Shown: piece by piece, positions 33,529-47,100 of the stretch
How positions within the stretch are numbered: position 1 is the first letter of the stretch
Layout of the letters: each line of letters begins with the position of its first letter
NCBI GenBank assembly: GCA_000711775.1
Contig: ARYC01000057.1
Location: 186,001 to 250,000 of the forward strand
Length of the DNA stretch: 64,000 nucleotides
Reading direction: 5' to 3'
Source of the DNA: Oxytricha trifallax
Lineage: Eukaryota > Ciliophora > Spirotrichea > Sporadotrichida > Oxytrichidae
Translations under genes and position numbers: made by a program
Notes under the pieces: model-generated
What the model was told of the DNA's origin: nothing
What the model saw: only the letters and a program-made list of their open reading frames with translations
The model's database searches: none

Positions 33529-34463
33529 TCTATTGTTTTATTTTCAAAGTATATTTCATTTTCTATTAATATAATGCATTATTTTAACAATTTAATTACT
33601 TGTTCTTATAATGATTACGATTTAACATATTTAACCATAAATTTAAATATTACTTTATTTTTATCAATTTATGATTATTAATTGTGGTTAAACCTAAGAA
33701 ATTACAAATAAACTAAGATTTTATAGTCTTTGATTGATAAAGTCTTGAAATCATGAATAATTAAATTTCACTTAATCAAATATTCTTACTATCATTAAAT
33801 ATTTATAGGTTTTTTTTATAAATAAATAAATTAAATTCCCTGTTTTAATAAATTATGTGAATTATTTCAAAATTTATCATTAAAATGTGAAAATTATACA
33901 ATAATAAATGCGAATCAATTCATTGAAAATTTATTTTAAAAATATAAAAATATCTATTTTTTCAAAGATGATATAGCTTTTTTTAAATAAATAATAAAAT
34001 GATAAACTAAAAACTAATATTTGCCTTTTGAGAAAAAAATATTTACTACAAAAGTAAATTATAATGTAATTGCAGAAAATTAAAATAATTATTAGCTAAA
34101 ATAATATTTTTCTCAATGATTGTAAATTAAATATGAAAATGAGTAAATAAAATATATTAAATAAGGATATGAAATCTATTCTTTTCAAAAATTATTTTTA
34201 TTCAATTGAATCGTTCATATATTCCAAACTTCTATAAATTTTTTAATTAAATAGAAAATTTTATTCTTAATTTTATCTAATCTCACATTTATAGATTTAT
34301 TTTTAACATTACTTGTAGTTTAGTAATTTTGTCAATATCTACTTTATCAATTTTTTGTTTTTATTAAAACATCTATAATTTGATAATATAATGAATCAAG
34401 ATATAATTAAATTAAAAACAAATTTATTAAGATTTACCAAGAGTACAAATTTAAAAACTAAAA
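33529..34463. other. AT-rich intergenic spacer
   Basis: Separates genes D and G. No coding-like or structured sequence noticed. Confidence 0.5.
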
Positions 34464-35861
34464 ATGAGTATCAACCATACTGATAATAAACATGAACAAT
34501 ACTTAACTTTATTTGAAGAGAATATACAACCAGTCTAAATTTTACAAAATGTTACAGCTCCTTAAAATTAAGATAAACTAATAAAAAAGTAAGAAATATA
34601 TAGAAAACTAAAAATAAGTTCTATAGATTTGATGATAAAGATTCATAGATTATCGATCGTGATTTTTACACAGAATATATGATTGCGCAAAATTCAGAAC
34701 ACTAATTTACAGAGAAAATAAAATATTTCTTAAATAAATTAAAAAATAATTAGAGGAAATTGTTGATGAGATTTTGAACTTGAACTTAAATAGCTCATTT
34801 TAAAACTATGCTTTAGGCTAGAATGAAGATCAAAAGAATCATCCTTTGCAAACAAATCCTCACGAATTATTAAAACTCACATGGTCAAGAAAAATTCTTG
34901 AAGATTTAATCGAAAGTTATTTGGCTTTGGAGATTTAGAGAAAAATCCATGATGTTCAATAGTTAACTATGATTTACATTAATTTTAACTGATATATAAA
35001 GTTTTAGCATTTTTTTACTAATTGTAATTTAATGATGAAAAGAGCATTTGAATACTTTACTTACCATTTGCACTTTTACCTAAATTTAAAATATCAGACA
35101 TCTCAAGCCAAACTGAAAGCATTTCAACAAACTTTTTAAGCATTTATTATCCAAATGCGGGAGTTGATTTATCAAATAAATCTAAAGCTTTAGATCCTAA
35201 AGTCAAAAATGAGAAATTAATAATCTGCAAAGGATCGATAAAAGCCAGATTCTAGTTTTATATACAATCAACTTATGTACAATACTAAGTTCTACTTTAA
35301 GAGCAAAGAATAAGGATAGGGGTATAGATTAAATGGCATTTTAAACTTTGAAGATTTTATTTTATCACAAGAGCTGTATTAAAGAATGGAAAATACTAAG
35401 ATTTATCTACACCTTAAAAATGCCAAGAATATTACTTATTTTATGGTTAACATTTAATTATTAATAATATTCTTCTCTCAAAAGCAGATGTAAATGAAAA
35501 AATTCCAAATTTAAACCGATATTTGGAAGCTAAAGGCCATCCTATAAGAATGGATACCACTAACTCTAATTTTGATTAACTATTTGCTTCAATATTTAGT
35601 CAAAATATTTATTGTAAAATTGTGCAAATCTTATTTTTTATTTATAGATAAGCTTCTCCAGATCTCTACATGTTCAAGTACCTGCATCAATTTTTCTCAC
35701 ATTAATTTTTGCCAGATTCAAAACTTATTACACATGATTAAATATCATTAAATAATTTAATGAAATTTTCATTATGTGATTAGCCAATTGAAGCAATTGT
35801 TTATCCAATCCCAGTAAAGAAAACTAAAAGGAAATACTATCATTAAGTTTATTTATCATGA
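34464..35861 (+). CDS. Gene G: unknown protein, paralog of gene F
   Basis: Starts MSINHTDNKHEQYL and ends TKRKYYHQVYLS with TGA 35859-35861. Shares with F the blocks IVDEILNLNLNSSF (about 34760), MRELIYQ (about 35155), QSAKDRQKPDS (about 35220), NTKIYLHLKNAKN (about 35390), GHPIRMDTTNSNFD (about 35535) and SPDLYMFKYLHQF (about 35660). The region 34600-34760 needs an IES or frame change. F follows relic E, and G follows gene D, suggesting duplication of a two-gene block. Confidence 0.7.
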
Positions 35862-36556
35862 TACTCCATACATTGAAATTATTAAATTTATATTCACTTT
35901 TATTATTAATTCATTCTCGATATATCATAGGATTGAATTAGTTATAAACATTTACTAAATGCAATCATTAGATAATAGAATAAATTACCAATATAATAAA
36001 TCTTTATATAAATGGGTATTATAAAATTAGTATTAAATAGAGATCAAATACAATTAACTATACCATAAAGGAAATAATATATATTTTAATAAATATATAA
36101 TTTATTTAATTGCTATGAATGAATTACTATTTTTATAAAGAGAAAACTATTTCGATCTTTGTTTATTTTTATCTTTACTTTTAATTAACTTATAAGATTT
36201 TTACTATTAATCCTATATAATCTATAGATATCCTATTTTAAATAATTTCTATATTTTTTTAATCATTTGTAGAAAAATTATGATGAAAAATTACGTAAGT
36301 TAAAATAGATTTGAATTATCTTCATTTGAATGATTAGTAATAAATATTAATAAGATTTGAATGTGATATTAAAAAGCAGAAATTTATATTTTAATGCATA
36401 TATTATATTCATTCAATATATCTAGGATATTTTTGACAAATTAGTTTGAACTGATAAAAATGTTTTAATTTACTATCAAATAAGCATTAAAATTAGCTAT
36501 AAATTAAGGATATCTTTAAGTTTTTAATAAAAAATAATTTAAAAGAATAGTCTCAA
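35862..36556. other. AT-rich intergenic spacer
   Basis: No gene seen between G and the first ABC transporter. Confidence 0.5.
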
Positions 36557-39500
36557 ATGAGCTCAAATAGAGACGACCCGGACTTTGACGATCAAAGGAA
36601 ACCTTTGATAGAAACTTCGGATAAGATTATATTAATATTGAAATGATTTTTAAGATTTATAATCATAAAAATAATAAGATAGAGTATGTTGATAAGAAAA
36701 GCGATTCAATCAGGCAATCAAAAGTTGGAAATCATGATGAATTTAAATTTTTTAATTATATATATTCCCACTCATTTCAAAAATTTAATTTCTAGATGAC
36801 TCAGATAAGTAGGACATCATTAAATAGCTTTTAAGTTAGTCGCGTGGTAGAATAGAAGCGGCAAACTTAGCAAAGGAAGCAGCTACTGAGCAAGTACCTT
36901 ACTCTAAGTTGCTTATGACATATGCCGATAGAACTGACAAATTTTTAATGGCTGGTGGTTTCATTTGTTCTTTTGCTACTGGAGCAGGTATGCCAAGTAT
37001 GGTATTTTTAATGGGAGATATTATAAACACTTTTCAAGATGGCAGCACATCCGTTGTCGAAGCATTAAAACCTACTGTCATTACATTAGCCTCAATAGGG
37101 TTGTTTATATGGCTAGTTACTTATAAATTAGAATTTAAGATAAACTAAAAACCACAAATTTATACTTGTACTTTGTCCTCCTAGTTATCCTGGCTGAAAG
37201 AATAGGCAAGAAAACTCGTGTTGCTTACCTAAAAGCTATCTTGTCACAAGAGGTTGCTTGGTTTGATTCAATCAACGTCACAGAATTATCTTCTAGATTA
37301 AGTAAGGAATGCTAAGCCATTTAAAAATCTTTGGGAGAGAAAATGGGTGCTGTACTTTTGTCATTCGGAATGAGTATTTCAGGTATGTTTTTCGCCTTCT
37401 TCAGAGGTTGGTTGATGTCTCTGATTCTTCTAGGAGCTTTCCCAATTATAGTTATCTTACTAAGTTTCACTGGAAAAGCTATGTAACAAGGATTTAAATA
37501 GAATCTTTAAAGCTATGGCTAAAGTGCTGGTTATGCAGAATAAGCTTTGAATGCTATTAAGGTTGTGCAAGCATTTGGTCAAGAAAAAACTGAAATGAAA
37601 AACTACGACAAGTTTTTGGGAAGAGCTAGAAAAGCTGGAATTAAGTCACATGTCATGGGTGCAATTTCTATTTCTTTCTTGATGTTCGTGATTTTCGGGT
37701 ACTATGGATACGCTTTCTACACAGGAAGTTGGTTAGTTGAGAAGCAAGTTTGGAATCCCAAGTATGATTAACCATACAATGCTGGTGATATCATGTCATG
37801 TTTCTTTGGAGTAGTATTTGGTATCATGTCACTTGGCATGGCTACTCCAAACATCAAAGCTATTGCTGAAGGTAAGGTAGCTGGCAAAATGGCTTATGAC
37901 ATCATCGATAGGGTTCCCAAAATTAAGATTGACGATCATAGAGCTTAAAAATTAAGAGATATCAAAGGAAGAATTGAACTTAAGAATTGATATAGATTTT
38001 GTTTAAAATATACGAATATAATTTTGAAATTCTTAAATGTTACTTTCACATATCCTTCAAGACCTGAGTAAAAGGTTTTAGATAATTTCTCAGCAGTTTT
38101 TGAAGAAGGTAAAACTACTGCTATAGTCGGAGCTTCAGGCTCTGGAAAAAGCACAATTATCCAACTTTTGGAAAGATTTTACGATCCTGATCAAGGAGAT
38201 GTTTTTATTGATGGTTAAAACTTGAAAGAAATCAACTTGAGAGATTACAGATCAAAGGTTGGGTATGTGAGTTAAGAGCCAATCCTCTTCAACACCTCAA
38301 TCAAAGCTAATCTCTTGTATTGTAAACCAACAGCCACTGACGATGAAGTAATAGAAGCTTTAAAATCAGCGAATGCCTGGGACTTCATCAATGAAAAGAT
38401 GGGCAAAGATGGCATCTACACCAATGTTGGTAATTCAGGTGGCTAACTCTCAGGAGGCCAGAAGCAAAGAATTGCCATAGCTAGAGCTTTTATTAAGAAA
38501 CCAAAGATTCTACTCCTTGACGAGGCTACTTCTGCTCTTGACAAGAGAAATGAAAGAGAAGTTTAGACTGCTATCGACAAAATTAGAGAAGAACTTGGCC
38601 ACATCACTACAATTGTTATTGCTCACAGACTTTCAACCATTAGACATGCAGATAACATCATAGTAATGAATAAAGGCAAGATTAATGAAGAAGGTAATCA
38701 TGAGGAGCTACTAAGATCATTCTTTCATTATATTTAAAAGACAATATCCAGAAGGTATCTATTCAAAGTTCGTTAGAGAATAAGAGAGCTCAGAAGAAGT
38801 TTAACAAAACAATAATTTTTAAGAGGAAGAAATCTAAGAATAAAAAACAGGTATTACTGATTAATCCAATCTATATTTTCTAATTTTTCCAAGAATCAAA
38901 ATTCAGTATAAAGAGCACATATTGATCCAGTTCTTGAAGCTTTAGAGAATGATATGAAGAAAAATTAAGATAAGGTTGATATGCAAAAGGACTTAGAAAC
39001 TTAATAAATTAAGAAACTTCACACTTAAAACAACAACTTCAAAAGAATGATGAGCATGAGTTATCCAAAAATCAACATATTTTTAGGACTTATTTCTTCA
39101 CTTGGACAAGGCTCACTCATGCCAGTCTTCAGTACTGCGTAAAAAGTACAATTTTAGATTTTTTTTAATTAATTTCATTCAGTAAACAGTTTATAGCATT
39201 TAAAAAGATATAGTTAAAGTTACATTTTACTTATCTTTATATAAGTTCATTAAAGCATTAATTAAATTTAATATTAAATAATAGTAATGAGTAAAACTAT
39301 CATGCTAATTTTATAACTCTACGAGATATTTTTTTACTTTTTGCTTTCTGTAATATTTTTATTCATTTATTCTTATTATTTATAATATAATAAAATTCCA
39401 ACAATATTGTTCTTATCAAGGTTATATTCGGACTTAGTGTAAATCCATTCCATCCAATTGATAAAGTAAGAGAAGATGCAGATTTCTACTGTTTAATGAT

Positions 39501-42049
39501 TTTCATTATTGCTATACTTGCCTTTATTTTTGCAATGATCCAAAAGATTTCATTTGGATTAATTGGAGAAAACGTTACTTTAAAAATCAGACAACTGCTC
39601 TACTCTAGAATTTTGCAAAAGAATATTGGATGGTTTGACGAAAAAGATAATGCTCCAGGAGTTATAACTTCTACTATGGCAAGTGATGCTTAAACAATTA
39701 ATGGTGTAAGTGCTGAAGGTCTAGCAATGATGATTCAAGCTGGATTCTCATTGCTTGCTGGAATTGTTATCGGTTTTGTTTATAACTGGAGAGAAGCCTT
39801 AGTATGTATTGGGTGCGTTCCATTCACTATGTTTGGTGCTGGAATGGGAATCAAGCTTTAAAAAGGTTTGAGTGAAGATTCAGACTTGGCCTCTAAAGAA
39901 GCAAATTTACTTGCTGGAGATGCTATTTTGAACTACAGGACAGTTGCAGCCTTTGGATATGAGGATTAAATTGTTAAGGACTACGATTCACTTTTGGAAG
40001 GTCCAGTAAATGTAGCCAAGAAAAAGAGTCATTCAATTGGTTTAACCTTTGGTTTTACTCAATTCATCCAATACGGAGTACCAGCACTTTTATATTACAC
40101 AGGAGGTCTGTTTATTGATAAGGGCTATACTCCCGCTACCGATGCTGATAAGTTATTCACAGCTATTTTTGCTATGATGATGGGAGCTATGGCTAGTGGA
40201 CAAGCACAACAATTTGGTCCTGACCTCGGTAAGGCAAAATAAGCAGCTGCTAAAATTTTCGGAATAGTCGATGTTCCTTCAGAGATTAATTTTAAAAAAA
40301 TGAATCTTAAAATGAAAGAACTACTAATCTCATATTTTCTTAATGCTGTTGAGCAGCCAGACGAAAAAAAGAAGAAGAGAATTCAAAGTGACGAAGACTT
40401 CCAGGGGGAAATTGAATTTAAGGATGTATGGTTTAGATATCCAACTCGTAAGAGTGACTGGATTTTGAAAGGACTCAACATGAAAATTAAAGCAAGAGAA
40501 ACTGTGGCCCTTGTAGGGGAGTCTGGTTGTGGAAAGTCAACAACAGTTTCACTTATTCTTAGATTCTATGATGTCAACCATGGCCAGATTCTAATTGATG
40601 GCGTTGATATCATAAATTTTTAATGCCTATAAGTTTCCTAAGAATAACTTTAATCAAATATTTTAATATCAAAGAATACAACTTGAAAGACTTGAGAAGA
40701 GCAATAAAACCTCTTATAATATTTTACTTTTTAGTTGATAAAAAAAATCAATTAATGCAGAGTTTTTAATTACAATCATTTTAATAGGGTTTATATAACT
40801 AAAATTTTCATAAAGCTCTATAATATATTTATTATAATAAACTAATATTAATCTACATTTGGCTGAATATTTATTTTAAATTAAACTTAGGAAGATATTT
40901 TTTATATATTCTTCTTACTAGAAAATACATTATCTTGAAGATTAAAAAAGATTTTGATAAAGATCACAATTCTGAAACAAACAAAATTTTTATCTATTCT
41001 TTATAATAAATAATTATAACTATTTGTAGATCATATCAAAAGTACTGAGTAAATTATTATTTTTATGAATGGGTCTTGTCATGTAAGAACCAACTTTATT
41101 CAATTACACGATCATGGAAAATGTTTTATATGGAAACCCAGCTGCAAGCAACAAGGAAATTATTTAATATTTGGTATAGTATTTTTAATAAAAAATTTAA
41201 ATAATTGAATAAATTTAATTAACTATATTAATAGGATATCTACGAGTCTGCTAAGATTGCAAATGCTTTAGAATTCATAGAGTCAAAGTAAATTACCAAT
41301 ACTTTCGATGATTCAGCAGAGGTACTATTGAGAGAACTTAAAAATTACGAGAAAGATCTTATAGCCTCTATTGGTGACAAAGATTTATAGTAATTGATTC
41401 TTAAAAAAATATATATAGTAAAACTAAAGACTATAGAGAAATAGTAACCAAGATGGAGTAGATCATGAAAGAAGAGGAGAAGAAGGGTAAATTTGAATAA
41501 TTTTACTAAAATTTTAAAGAAAATAGGATAAACATAAATTAAAGTAAGTTCTAATCTATGCAAGGTGACATCGATGAAAGATCTGAAGATTTAAAATAAA
41601 AACTAAAAAATAAGTGTATTAGTCAATTTTTTATTATTTTTAATCTTTGAATTAATCATTAAAATTAAGAGCTTAAGAACATGTAAATGAACAGAGGCTT
41701 CAATGTTGACTGCGGTATGAAGGGCTGCAAACTTTCCGGTGGATAAAAGTAAAGAATCGCTATTGCAAGAGCCATCATTAGAAAACCTAAGATGCTTATT
41801 CTTGACGAAGCTACTTCAGCACTTGATGAGGCTTCTCAAAGAAAAGTGCAAGTAGCATTGGACAATATCATGAAAGACAGAACTTCAATTGTAATTGCTC
41901 ACAGATTAAGTACAGTCGAGAAGTGCGACAGAATCCTTGTTTTAGAAAGTGGAAGACTTGTCGAAGAAGGAGGGTTCCAAGAACTTAAATAAAAGGATGG
42001 AGGCATTTTTGCTAATCTTGCATCAGGTATGCAAACTAAGCAACAATGA
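36557..42049 (+). CDS. ABC1: ABCB/P-glycoprotein-like full transporter
   Basis: Membrane export pump of TMD-NBD-TMD-NBD layout, about 1,300 residues once IESs are removed. Starts [19 protein letters not shown] at 36557; TGA at 42047. TMD1 about 36900-37930. NBD1: Walker [10 protein letters not shown] (about 38128), signature LSGGQ (about 38446), Walker [10 protein letters not shown] (about 38508), H-loop AHRLS (about 38622). Linker 38700-39050. TMD2 39060-40290. NBD2: Walker [10 protein letters not shown] (about 40518), LSGGQ (about 41735), Walker [11 protein letters not shown] (about 41795), AHRLS (about 41900). IESs include those near 36630-36795, 37125-37165, 37985-38030, 39140-39430, 40285-40335, 40607-40665, 40712-41065 and 41600-41675. 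Likely substrates are lipids or xenobiotics by family; unknown here. Confidence 0.9.
40607..40665. other. IES with pointer ATATCA in ABC1
   Basis: ATATCA at 40607 and 40666. Removal joins ILIDGVDI to [11 protein letters not shown], downstream of Walker A in NBD2. Confidence 0.8.
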
Positions 42050-42827
42050 TACTCTCTATATATTATCATTAAACGATATATCAATCAAATAATAATAAAT
42101 CAAAATCATTTATTTCCTTTACTTAAAACATTTTCTTTATCATTATCACTCATTTTATCTCGATCTGATTCACTATATGATTTAGTATTTTATTGAAATT
42201 TTAGAGAAATAGAAAATGAAAAACTTAATTAATTACGTAAAGTTTAAATTAAGCCTCATTTAAAGTCATTAATTTTCTTAAGTTTACTTATCAATATTTC
42301 ATTTAATAATCTATGTTGGAAATAATTATAGAATACAAAAATAAATTTATATTTAATAATCTTTATATTATTATGAGTTAATTCAATTGAATTTTATTAC
42401 ATGTCTTTTTTATATACCTATAATTTCAAAATTTTATTTATTTAGCAAATTAACTAAATGCTGATGATTTTATTAGTTTTTACATGAATTATTTTGCTGT
42501 ATTTTAGCACAGATTTCATAATTGCATTCTTAATGTAAGAATTAGATTTTATAAACATTTAGAAGTTCCTCATTATTAATCAAAATAAAAGATTTAGATA
42601 AGGTTTGCGTAGTAATATATTTAACTTTTAAGAATTAATAAAAAAAACAAATTAATATCAAGTTAATATACCAAATATTTTATTTAAATATTAATTATTA
42701 ATATTCATAATTTTACATTACTTATTCATAATTATTAAAATTTAATTTTTTTTATATTAACAATAATATTTCATGTTATTGAATTTAATTTCTCTTTGTA
42801 GTAATTAGTTATTAAAGATTTAAGTTA

Positions 42828-43703
42828 AAATTATATGGGGGAGGGGGAGTCTAAGTCGGTGCAAAAAATTTTTCAAAATACTAAGTTGTTGCAAAATTTT
42901 TTTTCTCAAAAACACCAAAATCCCTAAGTCGGTGCATGATCAATTTTTGACATTATTGATATATTTTATCATCCTGCCCCACATAAAAAGTATCATTATT
43001 AACTAAAATTTATGTCTCAGCTTCTGAATCGAACTCCTTCATTAAATTTTGATCATAGGACACTTATAATATTATTACAAAAATATTTTTTCTCTGTGAC
43101 AGATATTTGTTTAAGTAAAATAAAAATATATTATTTCATATTTTAATATCTTATTAGTCAGTAAGCAACAAAATTGGGGATTAAAAACATCATAATTATT
43201 CGCTAAATTTAATGATGTCTGGAAGTCTGCAATTAAAAAACATTTACTCAATTAATTGTCTTTTCTTAAATACACTAATCAATATGTACGAATTTTTTAA
43301 TTGCAGACTTCCAGACATCATTAAATTTAGCGAATAATTATGATGTTTTTAATCCCCAATTTTGTTGCTTACTGACTAATAAGATATTAAATATGAAATA
43401 ATACTTCTATTTTACTTAAACAAATATCTGTTACAGAGAAAAAATATTTTTGTAATAATATTATAAGTGTCCTATGATCAAAATTTTAATGAAGGAGTTC
43501 GATTCAGAAGCTGAGACATAAATTTTAGTTAATAATGATACTTTTTATGTGGGGCAGGATGATAAAATATATCAATAATGTCAAAAATTGATCATGCACC
43601 GACTTAGGGATTTTGGTGTTTTTGAGAAAAAAAATTTTGCAACAACTTAGTATTTTGAAAAATTTTTTGCACCGACTTAGACTCCCCCTCCCCCATATAA
43701 TTT
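42828..43703. repeat. G-rich-ended foldback element, arms about 410 bases
   Basis: Left arm 42828-43240 and right arm 43293-43703 with a 52-base loop, almost identical as reverse complements. Ends read TATATGGGGGAGGGGGAGTC and its complement. The motif CTAAGTCGGTGCA is repeated just inside each end. ATAT or a slightly longer palindromic AT run borders both ends, so the target duplication is unclear. Non-coding; it fills the ABC1-ABC2 spacer. Confidence 0.9.
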
Positions 43704-44154
43704 GTATCTAATTAAATCTATTATTGTGAGTTATTTTTTGAAATTATTATAATGTGAGGAATAATTACATTTAACAATGCATTAATATCTAAAGACAAAT
43801 CTAGGTTTCTCAGCCCTTAAAAATGAAATTTATTTAAACATCGAGAGCTTTTCAACTTTAACTAAATAGTATATAGTTTTAATACAATCCACATATTTAA
43901 GATTTATTAAGTTTGAATTGAAATGTGTGATTAGAATTATCTTTTAATATTTAGCTTAATTAAAATACTAAAAATTAAATATTAGTTTAAAACGCATAAA
44001 TTTAGATACAGTCATTAAATTTAGGATATTTTTGTAAGAATTTTAATCTGATAAAAAAGTAGGTTACATGTGATCTAATTTAGTTAATGAATGTGGCTAT
44101 TAATTAAGAATAACTTAAGGATTTATAATAATTTTAATTTGAAATATCAATCTA

Positions 44155-47100
44155 ATGAGATCACATAGTGACGGGTTGGATTTTGAGGACCAAAGATAGC
44201 CTTTGATCGAGACTTCGGATAAGATTAAAATAGTAAAGTTGTATATAAAAATTTTAATCTTTTAGAACGACTTAATTGAGTAGAGAAGAGATTCATAGAA
44301 GCAATCAAGTGAGCACAATCTTGATGAATACATAAGAATTTAATTAAATTTTATCTAATTGTGAGATTTATGAATGTAAAAAAGATGACTCAGATAAGAA
44401 AGACATAATGAATCAGTTGACACACTAGTGCAAAGGTAGAATAGAAGCAGCAAACTTAGAAAAGGGAGCTGCCACTGAGCAAGTTCCTTATTCAAAGTTG
44501 CTAATGACTTATGCCGATAGAACTGACAAATTATTAATGATTAGCGGCTACATTTGTTCATTTACTACAGGAGCCGGTATGCCTGTTATGGTTTTCTTAA
44601 TGGGAGATATAATAAACACTTTTTAAGGCGGCTAGCTTACTATGGTAGAAGCCCTTAAGCCTACTATAATTACTCTAGTCATTATAGGATTGTTTATTTG
44701 GCTAGTCACGTATAGTAAAAACTCGTGTTTACCAGTTTATCAATTATTTTATATCTATACTATGTCCAACTAGTTATCTTATCTGAGAGAATAGGAAAGA
44801 AAACTCGGGTTGCTTACTTAAAAGCAATCTTATCTTAAGATATAGCTTGGTTTGATTCAATAAATGCCACTGAATTGTCTTCCAGACTTAGTATCGAATG
44901 CTAAGCCATTTAAAAATCTTTGGGAGAGAAAATGGGTGCTCTACTATTATCAATAGGTATGAGCATCTCTGGAATGTTTTTAGCCTTCTTCAGAGGTTGG
45001 TTGATGTCTCTGATTCTTCTAGGAGCTTTTCCATTTGTAATTATCTTATTGAGTTTCACAGGAAAAGCAATGTAAAAAGGATTTAAAGCTAATCTTTAAA
45101 GTTATGGCTAAAGTGCTGGATATGCCGAACAAGCATTAAATGCTATCAAGGTTGTTTAAGCGTTTGGCTAAGAAAAAACCGAGATGAAAAACTATGACAA
45201 GTTTTTGGGAAGAGCAAGAAAAGCTGGAATTAAGTCTAATATTACAGGCGCTGTTTTCATTTCTTTCTTGATGTTAATCATTTTTGGATACTACGGATAC
45301 GCCTTCTACACTGGAAGTTGGCTTGTTGAAAAATAAGTGTGGAACCCCAAATATCAAGAACCTTATAATGCTGGTGATATTATGTCATGTTTATTTGGTG
45401 TTGTATTTGGTATTAAGTCGCTTGGTATGGCTACTCCTAACATCAAAGCAATTGCTGAAGGTAAGGTAGCTGGTAAAATGGCTTATGACATCATCGATAG
45501 AGTTCCTAAAATTAAGATTGATGAAGTTAATGCCTAAAAACTTAAAAATATAAAAGGAAGAATTGAACTTAAGAATTAAAATTACCAATTATTAAAAAGA
45601 TATTGAGAAACTTTTTATTCTATATGAATGTTACTTTTACATATCCATCAAGACCAGAGCAAAAGGTTTTAGATAATTTCTCAGCTGTTTTTGAAGAAGG
45701 TAAAACGACAGCTATAGTTGGAGCTTCAGGTTCTGGAAAAAGCACAATTATCCAACTTTTGGAAAGATTTTACGATCCAGACCAAGGAGATGTTTACATT
45801 GACGGTTAAAACTTGAAAGAGATTAACTTGAAAGATTACAGATCAAAGGTTGGATATGTGAGTTAAGAGCCAATCCTCTTCAACACCTCAATCAAAGCAA
45901 ATCTCTTGTATTGTAAGCCAACAGCCACTGACGTTGAAGTGATCGAAGCTTTGAAATCTGCTAATGCCTGGGATTTCATCAATGAAAAGATGGGCAAAGA
46001 TGGCATCTACACCAATGTTGGTAATTCAGGTGGCTAACTCTCTGGAGGTCAGAAGCAAAGAATTGCTATAGCTAGAGCTTTTATTAAGAAACCAAAGATT
46101 TTACTACTCGATGAAGCTACTTCAGCTCTTGACAAGAGGAACGAAAGAGAAGTTTAGACTGCTATCGATAAAATTAGAGAAGAACTTGGCCACATAACAA
46201 CAGTTGTTATTGCTCACAGACTTTCAACTATAAGACATGCAGATAATATCATTGTAATGAATAAAGGCAAGATTACTGAAGAAGGAAATCATGAGGAACT
46301 ACTAAGATTATTCGGCTAAGGTGACAAACACTCACCCCCCCTAAGGTGTACTTTTGAAATTGTATTCTGATAGAACTCGACCTCCTGAGTAAAGTTTTCT
46401 TAAGAACTAGTCGTACGCGGATAATAGTTTTTGAGATAACCCACTTCCTAAGTCGGAAAATCATATATAAAATTACAAAATTTGGCTTTAAAAAATATTT
46501 GACAAAATTTAAGAAAAACATTTAATTTTCCTATTCCGAATAATTTATTTGTCTTTTAATTAACTTATCATGAAGAATTCAACATTTATCCTCATTTTTT
46601 ATTTGAAGCAAACTTATAGTTTAGAAAAAATTATAATTATATGTAATAGCCTAAAATTTTTAATAATTTGAGATTAAAAATTATACTATAAGTTTGCTTC
46701 AAATAAAAAATGAGGATAAATGTTGAATTCTTCATGATAAGTTAATTAAAAGACAAATAAATTATTCGAAATAGGAAAATAAAATGTTTTTCTTGAATTT
46801 TGTCAAATATTTTTTAAAGCCAAATTTTGTAATTTTATATGTGATTTTCCGACTTAGGAAGTGGGTTATCTCAAAAACTATTATCCGCGTACGACTAGTT
46901 CTTAAGAAAACTTTACTCAGGAGGTCGAGTTCTATCAGAATACAATTTCAAAAGTACACCTTAGGGGGGGTGAGTGTTTGTCACCTTAGCCGATTATTCT
47001 TTTATTATATTTAAAAGACAATATCCAGAAGGTATCTATTCAAAATTTGTTAATGAACAAGAAAGCTCTGACGAAATGTAATAAAATAACATACTAATGG

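Noticed and set aside
46273..47014. Two nearly identical ORFs of 82 and 76 codons
   Set aside because: They are the same sequence read from the two arms of the foldback element; no evidence of coding.
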